From Sordaria brevicollis (Eukaryota > Ascomycota > Sordariomycetes > Sordariales > Sordariaceae), in the NCBI GenBank assembly GCA_033439795.1, contig JAUTDP010000007.1, positions 3,286,001-3,350,000 on the forward strand: 64,000 nt of DNA, written 5' to 3'. The position numbers and the translations under genes are program-made. The notes under the pieces were generated by a model. The model saw only the letters and a program-made list of their open reading frames with translations, made no database searches and had not been told where the DNA came from. The first letter of the stretch is position 1; the number at the start of each line of letters is the position of its first letter. Positions 9,544-20,345 of the stretch are shown here, piece by piece.

Positions 9544-11103
9544 TCATGCAGCTGCCGAATATCCCGGCTCCAGTCGCCTCCCACCCGGTCGCTGATCGGG
9601 CTGAGCCTCCTTGTCCAAACAGACGTTTTCCATCTTCCTTCCTATCCTCACGATAGGCTCATCAATCGCTCTCATGAAGACATCAGCCGCCCACACCACA
9701 ACGGGCCCCAACACGCACAACCCCAAGAACCAACCCAACGTCTTCTGCGTTGTGTTCTCCATCCCCATCATCCCCTTGATCCCGTGCGCCTCAATAGCCA
9801 CTTTGTACCCGTCCTTGCCAGGTTCGCCGTGAGCAGGCACAAACGGTCCGCCCATGACATACTCTTGGAAGAGGCCCAGAACCGGTCCATGGCAGATGTA
9901 GATCGCATAGCTGATACGTCCGCAGTACTGCGCCAGTGAGCCCTCAAAAAATCGCTTGAGAAGCGGGAGTTCGCCCACAGCCCAGACCGTTCCCACCGCA
10001 CAGAGACCGAACCAGAACTTCTGCGGGGCGAGATGATCCATCTTCGCGAACGGCATCGGCGTCTTTGCGAAGAACCACCTGATCCCCGGCGTCTTGTCCG
10101 CCTCGTGGTTAGGCCAGCCGCCGACAAACAGGCCCAAGAGGACGAGCGAAATGCAGAACAGTGTCTTTAGCATCGACAAACTGACAAACCCGCCGCCGTT
10201 GCTGACCTCCCGATGGCCGTACTTGTTCAAGTCATCGTCAACCTCCTCCTGCGCCACCGATTCCCACTCCTTGCTCTGCTGCTCCCTTGCGCTCTTGAGC
10301 ACGTGGACCTCCGCGAGAAACAAGCCAGCCAGGAACTCAAAGCCGGCCCACTTGCCGCAGCTCAGACAGTAGCCCATCAATCCCAGGACCGTCAGCTGCC
10401 TGATGCGCAGCTTGGTGCGCGCCAGCATGAGAATGACCATGAACAGCAGCATCGAGTGTGCGAACTCGATGGGGATCGTCCAGAGATGAATGTCGTAGCC
10501 GGGCATCATGTCTTTGTCCCAAGCCCAGGGCCAGGTGATTTGCGTGAAGACCACGCGCTTCCAAGCCCACAGCTGCTCGGCCCACGTATCGCGCGGGTTC
10601 CGGCCCGGGTAGAGATCCATTTGTTGCAGACACATAATCATGAAGGTCGAGGCCACGCAGGGTCCGAAGAGGCGGAAGGCACGGCGGAAGGTGGACGAGC
10701 TGAGAGCTGTGTAGGCTTTATCGAAGTCGCGGGCGTGGATGGCCTTGATGGGCTTGTACGAGAGGACGAAGCCGGAGATGACGAAGAAGATGTGCACCAT
10801 GGGCCGCCCGGAGAAGATGATGCGTAGAAAGGGCAGCTGGATCCATCCTGTCGTGCCGTTTTCCGGGTGGTCTTTGTCGCCGACGCCGTAAGAGCGTGTC
10901 AAGGAGCGGTAGTTGTCTTCGGTGTAGTGGCAGAAGAAAACGAGCACCGAAGCTATGCCGCGTAGGCCGTCAAGGTAGGAGGTAGGATGCAGTCGGGTTG
11001 GTTTCCTGTGGTCGGAGAAGATGGCGTCGGCTATGAAGCTCGGAATGAGAGCTCGGAGGACCGTGTCGGCCCATGATAATGGGTTTATTTGATGGCGTAG
11101 CAT
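9544..11103 (-). CDS. Acyltransferase-3 family integral membrane protein
   Basis: A single exon of 519 residues. The signature YLDGLRGIASVLVFFCHY at about residues 43-60 opens the acyltransferase-3 (OafA/NodX type) domain; the histidine there is the usual catalytic candidate. It is followed by multiple hydrophobic segments, including GRPMVHIFFVISGFVLSY, IHLWTIPIEFAHSMLLFMVI and the late ISYAIYICHGPVLGLF segment. An acidic, charged loop (about residues 275-305) separates the two halves of the membrane core. Members transfer acyl groups, often acetyl from acetyl-CoA, to sugars, lipids or secondary metabolites; the substrate here cannot be read from sequence, and the neighbours do not look like a biosynthetic cluster. 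The reading frame is intact with no introns needed. Confidence 0.88.
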   Translation of the reverse strand: MLRHQINPLSWADTVLRALIPSFIADAIFSDHRKPTRLHPTSYLDGLRGIASVLVFFCHYTEDNYRSLTRSYGVGDKDHPENGTTGWIQLPFLRIIFSGRPMVHIFFVISGFVLSYKPIKAIHARDFDKAYTALSSSTFRRAFRLFGPCVASTFMIMCLQQMDLYPGRNPRDTWAEQLWAWKRVVFTQITWPWAWDKDMMPGYDIHLWTIPIEFAHSMLLFMVILMLARTKLRIRQLTVLGLMGYCLSCGKWAGFEFLAGLFLAEVHVLKSAREQQSKEWESVAQEEVDDDLNKYGHREVSNGGGFVSLSMLKTLFCISLVLLGLFVGGWPNHEADKTPGIRWFFAKTPMPFAKMDHLAPQKFWFGLCAVGTVWAVGELPLLKRFFEGSLAQYCGRISYAIYICHGPVLGLFQEYVMGGPFVPAHGEPGKDGYKVAIEAHGIKGMMGMENTTQKTLGWFLGLCVLGPVVVWAADVFMRAIDEPIVRIGRKMENVCLDKEAQPDQRPGGRRLEPGYSAAA

Positions 11104-13382
11104 CGTGGTATTATGTGATGGTCTTGTGTTTGCAGTGAGGGTATAAATCGGTTATACTACCTTACGTCACTCAGATCTCTTGTGTCGACGCAACAGGAAG
11201 GGGCATTGGTGAGTTCTAATAGCAAAGGCCAGAGGCAGGCGTGTCTATAGTATTTTGAAGTTAGCGGTAGGTTCGTTTGTTGCTTGTGAACAAGTGTGAC
11301 CACAATATGTAGGAATGCGTCGAGGACACACCACCGGGCGGGAGAAGCATATAGCTGCAGGAGAATGCAAGTCTGGATGAACTGTATATCAAACATAGGG
11401 AAGCGAGGGAACCGCTGCCTGTCAACTTGACAGCAGCCAAAGGTCGAGTTTCATGATGTTCTGGATTCATGCTCGAATTATGAAACATGGACCTACCAAT
11501 TATTCTGTCCCACTGCCGAAGGGTAACAATAGTTTAATACTCGAGCGTTGATCACGCCTCGTCCACGATAACAAGAGAGAAAGAGAGTTAAGAGCAACAA
11601 CAACAATAACAACAGCAACAACAACAACGAAACAATATTCAATGCCGATATACAACCCGCAAAGCACTGAGAAGAGTCAAGTGAAGGAAGATGAACGAGT
11701 GAAAGGACCAGGGAGATTTTGGAAAGAAGGAAGAGAAGCCAGCAGGGAAAACGGTTTCGGGGTCAAGATCCAAGAGGAGTCGTCAGAAAGCCCCACCGAT
11801 CGTCCAAGAGTAGCAGAACGTCCCTATTTCAAGCTTCACCATCCCAGTGCCTCTCTCCCAACGCCCAAGCAGGATATCCCCTGATGGACAAAGTCCTTGC
11901 TGTTCCTGGAAGATCTGTTAGGTGTGCGTTCATCCCCTCTCTATCGTCTCTGCGGTTCGCCCCCTATCATGAAACGGGTTGCAAGCGAACAGTGTTTCTC
12001 ATCCCATCCATCTCATGGGATGTTCCCTATCCTATCGTTCGCCGGGTTCATCTAGTTCACTTGAACGGAGTGATTTGCCCTTTTGATAGGCTACCGGGGC
12101 TTGCTCTACTTACCCCCTTATGTGGCAGTAGAACTTGGAAGCTGAGAAGAGAAACTGATGTGATCTTACCGCGAGTGGCGTATGTGAGTTGTCGGAGCCA
12201 ATTTCAGACATCTTGCGCCTAATAATCTCCTTTTTCTGTATGTAACCTTTGATCTTTCTGTGCCTGTTAGCTGCTGGACGCTGTCATCAGGGACATCTCT
12301 TGATCAATGGTGTCATAGTGTCCCACTTCCCCCATCCCGAGCCATTCCGTTTGGGAACTCTTGAAGAGGAAGGAAGAACAATTAGCCAAGCAAAACTATT
12401 GAAGTGACAGCCGAACGCGAGCACGAGAATGCCCGGTGAGCAGGGGAAAAGAAGAGGGTGAAAGGAAGCTCTAGAAGATCTTGAGGAAGTGCCATCTTTA
12501 CTGGGTTGAAATGTTGGCAAGGTCCTAAATTATCAGTCAGGGGTTGCCGATCTGTTATAGGGCCGGTCTGAGTGGCCGGGCGCCAGTGCGGGGGACACCA
12601 CTACCATTTCCCCCGTTTCGTATTCTGGCGCTCACGAACAAGCTTTTGCCTTCTGCTTGGCTCCCGTGGGTGAAGCTTATTACCCCAGAACTTAACACAG
12701 CAAGGATACACAGTTCCGGTTCGACGTTCAAGCTAGGTGAAATGTCTTGCCTGGAGAAAGTACCTAGTGCAAAAGGGGTACCTAGAGGTAGGCATCATTC
12801 CGAATGGTTTGAAACTTCGGCGAACTCTGCTTTTGGGTTTGGAACATCTCGGTTCGACGCAGGGCATCGGGCACTAAAACCATTGCCGAGATATCCCGTG
12901 TTCTAGACCACTGAGCGTCTACCAGCTCAATGACATTCTGCAACCTTGTGAACAAGAAGAGGCCGAGTTGATAGCGAGTCGACCTTAAATCACTAGAAAC
13001 TCGCTGTTACAGATGTCGCGACCGACCCAGCTGCGTTGTCCAACAGATCTTTTGCGAATTGTCAAGTTGTTGATCAGTGGCACCAGGGGCCAACTCAAAG
13101 GTCGGGCAGCAACTTCGTCCCCCTGAGCAGGGGAAGTGAACGAACGGTGTAGTTGTTAGTATTACTAACAACTATAGGCTAGATACACGAACACTCTTGT
13201 TAGCAGATTCATCTTGGCAGGTGGCCTCTCAATCCATCTCTCGTCCATCAAGGTATCCCGCTCTTCCCGTTCCTTGTTGTCTTCCATCACGGTTCATCTC
13301 CGAAAAGAAAAGCGCACTGCCACCATCAATCCAACCCAACCCAAAATGACATCCGAGCCCTCACTCATTCTTCCAAAGACGC
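11104..13382. other. Long spacer between acyltransferase and F-box-like gene
   Basis: 2.3 kb. The left part is the upstream region of the minus-strand acyltransferase gene and the right end is the 3' flank of the F-box-like gene. Several 60-170 codon frames exist but none has a domain or consistent codon use. A CAA/AAC-rich simple repeat lies near 11.6 kb. An RNA-only transcript cannot be excluded. Confidence 0.45.
11594..11634. repeat. AAC trinucleotide microsatellite
   Basis: About 40 bases made almost entirely of CAA/AAC triplets with a few interruptions (AAT, AGC). It lies about 490 bp upstream of the acyltransferase start on the other strand and just before a short non-gene frame; possibly a 5' UTR-type element. 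Confidence 0.8.
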
Positions 13383-14525
13383 TCAAAACCCAGTATACAA
13401 CGGCCATACCATCATAGGATAAGATATCTTACCAAACACCTGCTCCAAATTTAACGGATCGTACGACGTCTGCGCGCACATGACCGAGACCTTCTGCTGG
13501 TGCCGCCGCCCTTTTTCTTCTTCTTCGTCGTCCCTTTCCCTCAAGCTTCTTCTCGAGCTAGAAGAGTTAAGTACTTCTTCCAACAACCGACACCACCCCA
13601 CCTTCTCATCATCCGTCATATACTTACTCCCTCGTTTGATTTCCACGTCCAGCGTCCTTAGGCTTCTCAACTTCACCAGGCCGCGTAAGATCCAGGCGAA
13701 GGGTGATGATTGCTCCTCCTCTGGTTCAATAACCCCGTTCTCGTTTTCGTCGAGCGCTGCTGGAGCGAAGGAACCCCCTTTTCTCAGATCCTCATCCTTG
13801 CAGTCGATGCATAACCTCATTCCACGGAGCGAAGTCCCCCAGTTGATGGCGGAGCACAGCTCTTTCCACATTTCTGCTTTGCTTTCGCTGTTGTTGGTGC
13901 CATTGTCCTTGTCGTTCGAAAGGTCCAGGTCGATTCTCACGTATCGTATACTCTGGCGCTGCCAGTCTGCACATAGTCGACTGGAGAGAAAGTCCCGCGC
14001 TATTTGTACGCTGTTGACGTCGTGCCATGCTGGAAAGACGAATTCGTTCTCGTGAAAGGGAATGGTGCGCGCTTCGTAGTAGATCTGGCGACAGGCTAGG
14101 AGGAGAGCGGTTGTGATATAATTCATCGGACGGTGGGCGGATAAGAGTTCACGTGTGGAGGAATAGCTGTTGCTGTTCGTCTTGTTGTCATCTGGTGAAC
14201 TGGGCTTGATCGTCGCTTTCGCTTTGACGGGCTTGAGGATATGACGGCCGCTGCCTTGGGTCAGATACCAAGGAGGCAGTTTGGAGTGTCGAATGCTGTG
14301 TGACTCGTAGACGTAGTCGTAAATACGCAAGCGGATCTCGACGGCTAGGTCCATGAAGCTGATCCTTCTCCTGTCATCCTGCTTCACTTCGATAACTGCC
14401 TGGCCGATATTGTGTCCCATCAACTTGAGTTGTCTGGCGAACGTCGAAGCCTGACTTTTCTGAGAGACGTTCATGGTTGGAGATGGCGCCCTTCCGGTGT
14501 AAGCAAGTTCGCAGCTCGGTGCCAT
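13383..14525 (-). CDS. F-box/2EXR-like fungal protein of unknown function
   Basis: An open frame of 380 residues. Residues 55-75 (ISFMDLAVEIRLRIYDYVY) match the LPxEIRxxIY helix that opens many fungal F-box-like and 2EXR proteins. Further on, ALLLACRQIYYEARTIPFHENEF is the second hallmark block (LLxxCRQIYxEAxxxFYxxNxF). The middle has a segment on an amphipathic WRLxxxRYVRIDL pattern, and the late part is rich in Glu, Arg and Ser. These proteins may act as substrate adaptors, but the class is very large and largely uncharacterised. The 3' end is uncertain: a good donor (GTAAGA) sits at 13432, so the last residues could be read-through into an intron, with a final exon further left. The start at 14525 is the first ATG of the frame. 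Confidence 0.7.
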   Translation of the reverse strand: MAPSCELAYTGRAPSPTMNVSQKSQASTFARQLKLMGHNIGQAVIEVKQDDRRRISFMDLAVEIRLRIYDYVYESHSIRHSKLPPWYLTQGSGRHILKPVKAKATIKPSSPDDNKTNSNSYSSTRELLSAHRPMNYITTALLLACRQIYYEARTIPFHENEFVFPAWHDVNSVQIARDFLSSRLCADWQRQSIRYVRIDLDLSNDKDNGTNNSESKAEMWKELCSAINWGTSLRGMRLCIDCKDEDLRKGGSFAPAALDENENGVIEPEEEQSSPFAWILRGLVKLRSLRTLDVEIKRGSKYMTDDEKVGWCRLLEEVLNSSSSRRSLRERDDEEEEKGRRHQQKVSVMCAQTSYDPLNLEQVFGKISYPMMVWPLYTGF

Positions 14526-16100
14526 AATGTTTGACTACGATGTAGTGGTGGCTATGTAGCAGGACGCTGTTGAGTCTTGAGTATAGAGTAAGTTGTCAGT
14601 TTCTTGTAACCATAAGCACCAAGTGGTTTGGAAGCAAAGCGAGGAAAGTCAAAGTACAAGCTTGCAGTCAACGAGTGCTTATAAGAACCTCACCACCGTC
14701 AGAATTTGATACGCAAGAAATCATCAACCAAACATGCGGCACCCCGGCGGTTAGATATAGTTTGGCAAACGTCGTCGTCATCACGACGGCCGCTTTCGCC
14801 TGGCTTACACACTTTGAGCACGCTTTCCATTGGCTTTTGTTTCTCTTAATGGCCCGCAAACAGCATGCGAGCCTGCCCAAAACACCACAAAAGCTGAATT
14901 TCAAGTCCCGATACGGCATGGAGGCATGCTTATCTTGGGCTGACACAGTACAACATGTCTTTGAGCCAAGAGTTATGACGGATGTTATCACCATTCTCGT
15001 TGTCGTTGGCAACACTGGCCTTCATGGGTTAAAGCTCCAGTAAGCAGTAAGTACACTCCAATACTGGTATGTTTGTTAGCTCGGGACCTCAAGTCGTCTT
15101 TGATAGGCATTTGGATGTTCAACCGAACCATTTCGTTCAAGAATTGAGGTATGTCTTAATTTTGAGAAACTCTTATAAAATTCTGAATGACGCTTCAAGT
15201 TCATTAAACACCATTCTGAAAAGCGATTAGGTATATTATCTTATCCTACTAAGGTCTTGTATGAGCCCGGACGTCTTGTATAGGTAGTGTAGAGGTACTA
15301 CGCTAACAATCAAACCAGCATTGGAGTGTATCATTTGATGTGTGACCATAAGACCGAGCACAAACGCTGTTGGCGATTGTCAAGTCAACGTGGACCATTT
15401 GCCCTGAAGAACGTCTTGCTTTCCTAAAGTAAGCTAGGTCAATACTTACACCTAGCCTCCTCGGCCGACTTTCTTATAGTTTCCTCAGCGGGGCAACCAG
15501 ACAACCGGTGCCAATTTTCGCTTACATGAGCAGTACAAGCCCGCTCTTCAAAGCCCGCTCGAGGTGTCATCTTGATCCATGTGTGTCAGATTGACCCCGT
15601 AAGCTTGGGGTTCCAAGTATCGAAGCACTGCCAGAGATGATCTCCAATGATACTGTCTTCCGGCATGTGATGGGAGGGTGTCACTAGGCGGCTGAAGGGA
15701 TGTGATAGGGTCACAGAGGACACAGTCAGACTGCAGGCAACACTGTCGTCTTCTGGTAGGTACCCGCGTGAGAGCTGTCGCAGTGGTTGCGGGGAAGTCA
15801 GCGGTTGCTACCAACAACACCATGACCCCGCCATCACCACGCCGGGAGTGTCTTTCGTGAGCATGATAGCATCAACGAATCCGACCACAAGTAGTACCTT
15901 CTGGATCGCAGCACGATAACTGCGACAGAACCAAAACCAGCTCGCGAACCAAGTCCAAAGGTCTCAAAGTCGGTTCCCTCGGTATTCGAGTCTTCTGCCG
16001 ATTCGCTTGCACGTTGCCTGAGGAGACGCCAGGACCGTAGATATAGTCGTTGTGGTGTCTCATATGCCACGAGCAACTGGCACCATAATCTGTTTGTCGC
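14526..16100. other. Spacer between F-box-like gene and MED8
   Basis: 1.6 kb. It should include the promoter of the F-box-like gene and the 3' flank of MED8. Frames on both strands are reciprocal shadows without domains. The part around 15050-15260 is mildly AT-richer. I see no gene. Confidence 0.45.
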
Positions 16101-17012
16101 TTATTGTGCAGGAGCGGGGCGTCCTCTGGGCTTCTCTCTCTTGCGTATAGCCTCCAGATCCACGTTCTTCGGCAGCTTCATGTTACCCCTCGAAGCAAGC
16201 CAAAGGACATGCTCTGGATGGAACAAACTCGCCGCATTGACGTTGCCGAGCCCAGCGGCAGCAAGCGGGCGGTCTACTCCCTCATCCTCGTCTTCGTCTT
16301 CTTCCTCGCTGTCCTCCTCCAGCGATCGCTTCAGGCCGGTACGCACGTTCTCAATGCCCATTTCGCGCTCGGCGGCCGTATATGGCTCTTTGGATTGGTT
16401 AACGATGTAATCTCTAATACCGTCCATGCTGATCTGGAACATGTCGGCCCACTGCTCGTTGAACGGGTCCGAGGGTGCGTCCTCGTCTTCGTCACGATAG
16501 TCGTCGTCGTCATCGTCGTAACTGTTGGCCCTTTGTTGAGAGCTGGCCAGCTTGCTTGGGTCTAAGCCGGAAGCCCTTGCCACGCCGCGCGCATCTTCGA
16601 CCCAGCTCTCGACCTCGGGCTCGAGTTTCTTTCTTAGCAGTTGCAGGAGGATATGTTCTTGGGTGCGGCCAGGGAAGTTTGTTGATGGGTGAACGACGAT
16701 GCGTTGAAATAAGTCTGAGTTCTCGTCGGCGAGCTTCTGGATAGTTTCCAGACTCTTCTGAAGGATGGCTGCCGAAGCTGTGAGGGATTGCCTGTGGAAG
16801 AGCAGGTTCGTATGAGAAACGCGCATGGCTTCGAGGGAGGGAGAGGAAGGGAGACAGAAGACGACTTACTGGCTAGGAAGGGGTTGGCTTCGCTGTATAT
16901 CATTAAACAGGCTTTGCAAACTGTGAGTGAGCTGATGGAATCGGTTTCGGAGAATCTCGAGCTGCTTGAACTCATCGGGAGCGAGGCGAAGAGAGTCTTT
17001 GCCGTCGGCCAT
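16101..17012 (-). CDS. MED8: Mediator of RNA polymerase II transcription subunit 8
   Basis: Two exons, 16870-17012 and 16101-16791, are joined over a 78-nt intron (GTAAGT...CCACAG, donor phase 2) to give 277 residues. The first exon carries [19 protein letters not shown] and an amphipathic helix [15 protein letters not shown], the typical start of fungal Med8. The second continues with the helical core ([23 protein letters not shown] and [29 protein letters not shown]). After residue 145 there are two acidic low-complexity tracts (runs of Asp and Glu). The C-terminal part has [18 protein letters not shown] and a basic tail. Med8 is a subunit of the Mediator head module. The frame restored across the intron makes the model firm. 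Confidence 0.85.
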
Positions 17013-17639
17013 GTTGGCGATCAGGTTGTGGGATATGGTAAGGTTGTGTCGCGCTTCGCTTTAAAATGTGATTGATCCTGTTCGCAACCCTCATGGAGTA
17101 TTTATAATTGGATCGTGCTGCTGAATTGATCGGTCGCAAAGGGTTCAAAGTAAATAGATCGACGCGAGAAAAGGTGAAGTTCCATCGAGAACCAGTGACG
17201 TTGGGCGTTTTGGTGTAGCCCCATTGTAACCCCACTACAGGCGATCGCTAACAAAACCGCACGCATGCAGTGAGGTGACCCCTGACCTTGACAGGCACGG
17301 CAGGATCTGGGGTGCTATAACACATGCTTATTGGATATCGATTCCATTCTATTTGGATCTTCCAATTGACTGTTTGCAGCCGAGTGGAAGAGCTTAAATT
17401 CACGAGAAGATGTTTTTCATAGGATTAAGAGGTCAAAACTTACTTTGGCTGGCGGAAACAGCAAGAGCAAAGGCGAGGGTAGGTGCAACGTGCGCCTTCC
17501 AGTTCAAGCCCGAACGGCAATGCATCCAACAGGGTTCCTTCCTCGACGGACGTCCATCAACCTGCTCCTTCCTTCCATCCCAACCTCACCCGGGGTACAT
17601 AAGGTAAATGTCTGCGTGCTTCCTTCAACAAGAAAAAAA
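17013..17639. other. MED8 upstream region
   Basis: 0.6 kb between the MED8 start on the minus strand and the tRNA-like gene. It should contain the MED8 promoter and the upstream region of the tRNA-like gene. No gene is supported. Confidence 0.45.
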
Positions 17640-17791
17640 GCGCGGTTGGCGTAGTGGTTTAACGCATCACTTGATCCGTGGGTTGAAATCCCCAGAGAAC
17701 CTCTATTCAAAGACCGACTCTGGGGGTTACAGAGCTAATAGATCCGTGAGATTACTGAGTGAAAACCCGGGTTCGAATCCCGGACCGCGCA
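17640..17791 (+). tRNA. Intron- or insert-bearing tRNA-like gene, identity unresolved
   Basis: The ends are those of a real tRNA. Acceptor GCGCGGT pairs perfectly with ACCGCGC, the discriminator is A, the D arm is GCGT/ACGC and the T arm is CCGGG-TTCGAAT-CCCGG. The total is 152 nt, so roughly 70-80 nt interrupt the anticodon region. A perfect 5-bp anticodon stem TCACT/AGTGA can be drawn with a short variable region, but position 33 would then be G rather than U. Alternatively the 8-nt direct repeats GATCCGTG (17673-17680 and 17741-17748) can be collapsed; this leaves an 84-nt tRNA with a TTAC-TGA-GTGA variable arm and a TTGATCC loop, which also fits no standard leucine or serine anticodon. 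Inside the interruption, CCCCAGAG pairs with CTCTGGGG. Five T follow. It may be a tRNA with an unusual intron, or a pseudogene. Confidence 0.55.
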
Positions 17792-17795
17792 CATC

Positions 17796-17800
17796 TTTTT
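17796..17800 (+). terminator. T-run terminator after tRNA-like gene
   Basis: Five consecutive T starting four bases after the discriminator base, consistent with polymerase III termination of the tRNA-like gene. Confidence 0.6.
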
Positions 17801-18202
17801 CGTTTCATTTTTCTACACTTTTTTCTCCCCTTTTCACGTTTTCTTTTTTCCTTACCATGATTCTAATCTGTCCTTGTAAATCATGTTCTAATCGCGATAT
17901 ACGATGAATCTCTCTAGTCTCATAAAAAGATCACATTTCCCTTGTCATATCTACATGAAAGGTCCGTTGAAAATGCTACCTGCTGTTCTATTCCTCCTTT
18001 TCCGCATTTGAATTAAAGAATTAAGAAGTGCGCTTTACGCCGATGCTTGCTCGCCGTCGTTAATGCCCGTCCCGAACCCATGACTGTTGAAAAACCAAGG
18101 AAACCCAATCATCATCCTAATGTAACGCCCATTATATGCGTCTGCCATAAAATTGTTGAAAACGCCATTTTGTGCTCCGAAAATCCACTTATACCAAGAA
18201 TC
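17801..18202. other. 3' flank of the sulfatase gene
   Basis: 0.4 kb, T-rich at its left side, lying between the tRNA-like gene and the stop codon of the minus-strand sulfatase gene. No gene is supported. Confidence 0.45.
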
Positions 18203-20038
18203 TCACTCCTCAAACGCACCCGCTTGGTGAACCTTGATGGGCGCGCCCTTAGGGATCTCGTTGCCGTTGGCATCCACGGGCGGATAGCGAGCCATGCGCT
18301 CGAGATCATCGAGTGGCATATGTGAGCGGATGTACTTTTCACGGCCATCATCAATGGGATCAAAGTCCCACTTTTCACGCTCCGAACCCTTCGCGGTGAA
18401 GGCGCTCCACACGAATTTCCTCTTTCTCTGCGAGAGAAGGACTTGCTCCGTGATACTGTCAAAGTCCCAGCGTTCCTTTGCTTCGGCCTCGAATGCCTCC
18501 AACTTGGCTGCCGCCGTGTTTCTGTATTCATGATCAAGCAGCTCTGAGCTGGTGCCCGCAAGGACCTTGGCGAGGTCCTCCAGTTCAAGCGGATCCCGTT
18601 CGAGATCGAACAACTGGACGCCGTCGGCAGGGCAGATGACGAACTTCCAGTTGGCGCGCTTAATCATCATGATGGGGCTGACGGTACCCTCGCCCGTGTA
18701 CTCGGCGATGGCGGTGTCGTGGCCTTCTTCGTCGCGTCCCTCCAGGAACGGAAGAAGGGATTGACCATCCATCGGCAGACCAGGAACCAGCTGCTTGCCG
18801 ATCAGGTCAACCATGGTGGGCAGAATGTCCAGGGTGGACACGTTCTGGGTCACACGATGAGGCGTGTACTTCTTGGGATAAGACACCAGAAGCGGGACGC
18901 GGACTGACGACTCAAAGTAGCTCATCTTGTACCTGAATTCAGTGAAAAGATTGGGTTAGCATCATGTTTCAGGGCATAATATCAAGTTTGAGAGAAGTAA
19001 AACGTACCAGAGTCCACGCTCACCAAGCATGTCTCCGTGATCGCCACTAAAGACAATGATGGTGTCGTCGGCCAGCCTGCAGTTCTTCAAGACCTTGAGG
19101 AGCTTTCCAACACAGTCATCAACATAGCTGACAGCGCCATAGTAGGCCCTACGCGCGCGCTTGATCTGCTCCTCGGTGAAGTTCTTGTCCCACAAATCGC
19201 AGACCTTAAGCAACCTCCTGCTGTGAGGATCCTGCTCTTCATTTGGAATCCTGGGAACTGTGGGAAGATCGATCTCGACGTTCTCATACTTGTCCCAGTA
19301 CTCCTGCTGGATGGTGTAAGGGTCGTGGGGGTGGGTAAGGGAGACTGTCAAGCAGAACGGGCGCCTGGAGTCGCCGCTGCGCGCGTAGTCGTATAGGAAC
19401 TTTGTTGAATAGTGCATGACCTCCTCGTCGTAATCCAGCTGGTTGCTGCGCACACAGGTACCGGCCTGCTCGATTGAGCTGGCATTGTGGTACCACTCCA
19501 ACCTTTCCTCGGGCCTCTCTATGTCCGCATCCCAGTTGGCCGCCCAGCCAAAGTCACCAGGGTAGATGTCTGTGGTCAAGCGCTTCTCATAGCCGTGCTT
19601 CTGGTCCATCACGAAGTGCATCTTCCCCGCCAGAACCGTCTGGTAGCCATGGTAGCGAAGGTAGTGGGCGTAAGTAGGGATGTCGCTCAGAATCTGGGCC
19701 GCGTTGTCGTAGGCTCCAATTTTCATAGGGAGCTGACCCGTGATCATGCTCATGCGCGAAGGGCCGCAGAGAGGTGATGGGCAGTAGGCCGAGTCGAACT
19801 GTACGGACTTTGCGGCTAGGGCGTCGATGTTGGGCGTCTGGACTACGGAGTCCGGGTTGTAAATCTTCATGACAGGGGCCGCAAGCTGATCGGCCATGAT
19901 GTAAAGGATGTTGAGCGGCTTTTCCCTGCCCTGTCCTGGGGTAGTTCCGTTGCCGTTGGTATAGCCATTGCCGTTACTGACGCCGTTCGAAGGCGCAAGC
20001 TCCGGAGAACCGCGCTGGGAGTTGAGAGCTGCTGGCAT
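18203..20038 (-). CDS. Choline-sulfatase-type sulfatase, two exons
   Basis: Exons 19008-20038 and 18203-18932, separated by a 75-nt intron (GTACGT donor, GCTAAC branch, TTCAG acceptor, phase 2), give 586 residues. After a Gly/Asn-rich leader (residues 20-37), LNILYIMADQLA holds the first calcium-binding Asp (residue 50). The sulfatase signature CGPSRMSMITG has the formylglycine-precursor cysteine at residue 91. A metal-site block IIVFSGDHGDMLGERGLWYK spans the splice junction. Length and order of motifs fit choline-sulfatases, which hydrolyse choline-O-sulfate to choline and sulfate, allowing fungi to reuse a stored sulfur ester; other alkyl sulfatases are possible. No signal peptide, so cytosolic. 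Expression is expected to respond to sulfur starvation, but I did not find a convincing regulator site. A MITE-like repeat lies 114 bp upstream of the start. Confidence 0.83.
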
Positions 20039-20151
20039 GGTTCTCTATCGTCAAGAATAGGATATGAATTTTGACTTGTATGTGGTTATGCAAGGTGCAG
20101 GAAGGCGTGTAGGAGAACTGAGGCACGGTTAGTAGGGTCCCAACAGAACTT

Positions 20152-20345
20152 ATCCCTTTAGCTGTGAAAATGTATCCCTTTTGCCAAGCAAGCGATTTAG
20201 CTCCTCTGAGTGGTCAGATTGTATCCACAGTAACATCTTTCCCCATGCAGATACCTCAATCCCACCCAAAAGAACAGCAGTCTCGAAGTATTGGAGGTAC
20301 AAGGCTGGCTTGGCAAAAGGGATACATTTTCACCGCTAAAGGGAT
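20152..20345. mobile_element. MITE-like 194-bp element with 38-bp terminal inverted repeats
   Basis: Positions 20152-20189 and 20308-20345 are inverted copies of each other over 38 bp with a single mismatch (T against G at the 12th base). They enclose 118 bp of unrelated sequence. Both arms begin ATCCCTTTAGC and end GCCAAGC. No obvious target-site duplication is visible next to the tips. The size and structure fit a non-autonomous DNA-transposon derivative or a foldback element. It lies 114 bp upstream of the sulfatase start, inside its presumed promoter, and shows no RIP signature. Confidence 0.75.

Noticed and set aside
10213..10827. 204-codon plus-strand frame within the acyltransferase gene
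   Set aside because: Antisense shadow of a clear acyltransferase-3 coding region.
12905..12955. tRNA-like pattern on the minus strand (a TGAGC/GCTCA stem around TGGTAGAC, then TCTAGAAC)
   Set aside because: The hairpin recalls a D arm and an anticodon loop, but no acceptor or T arm could be paired; at most a tRNA relic.
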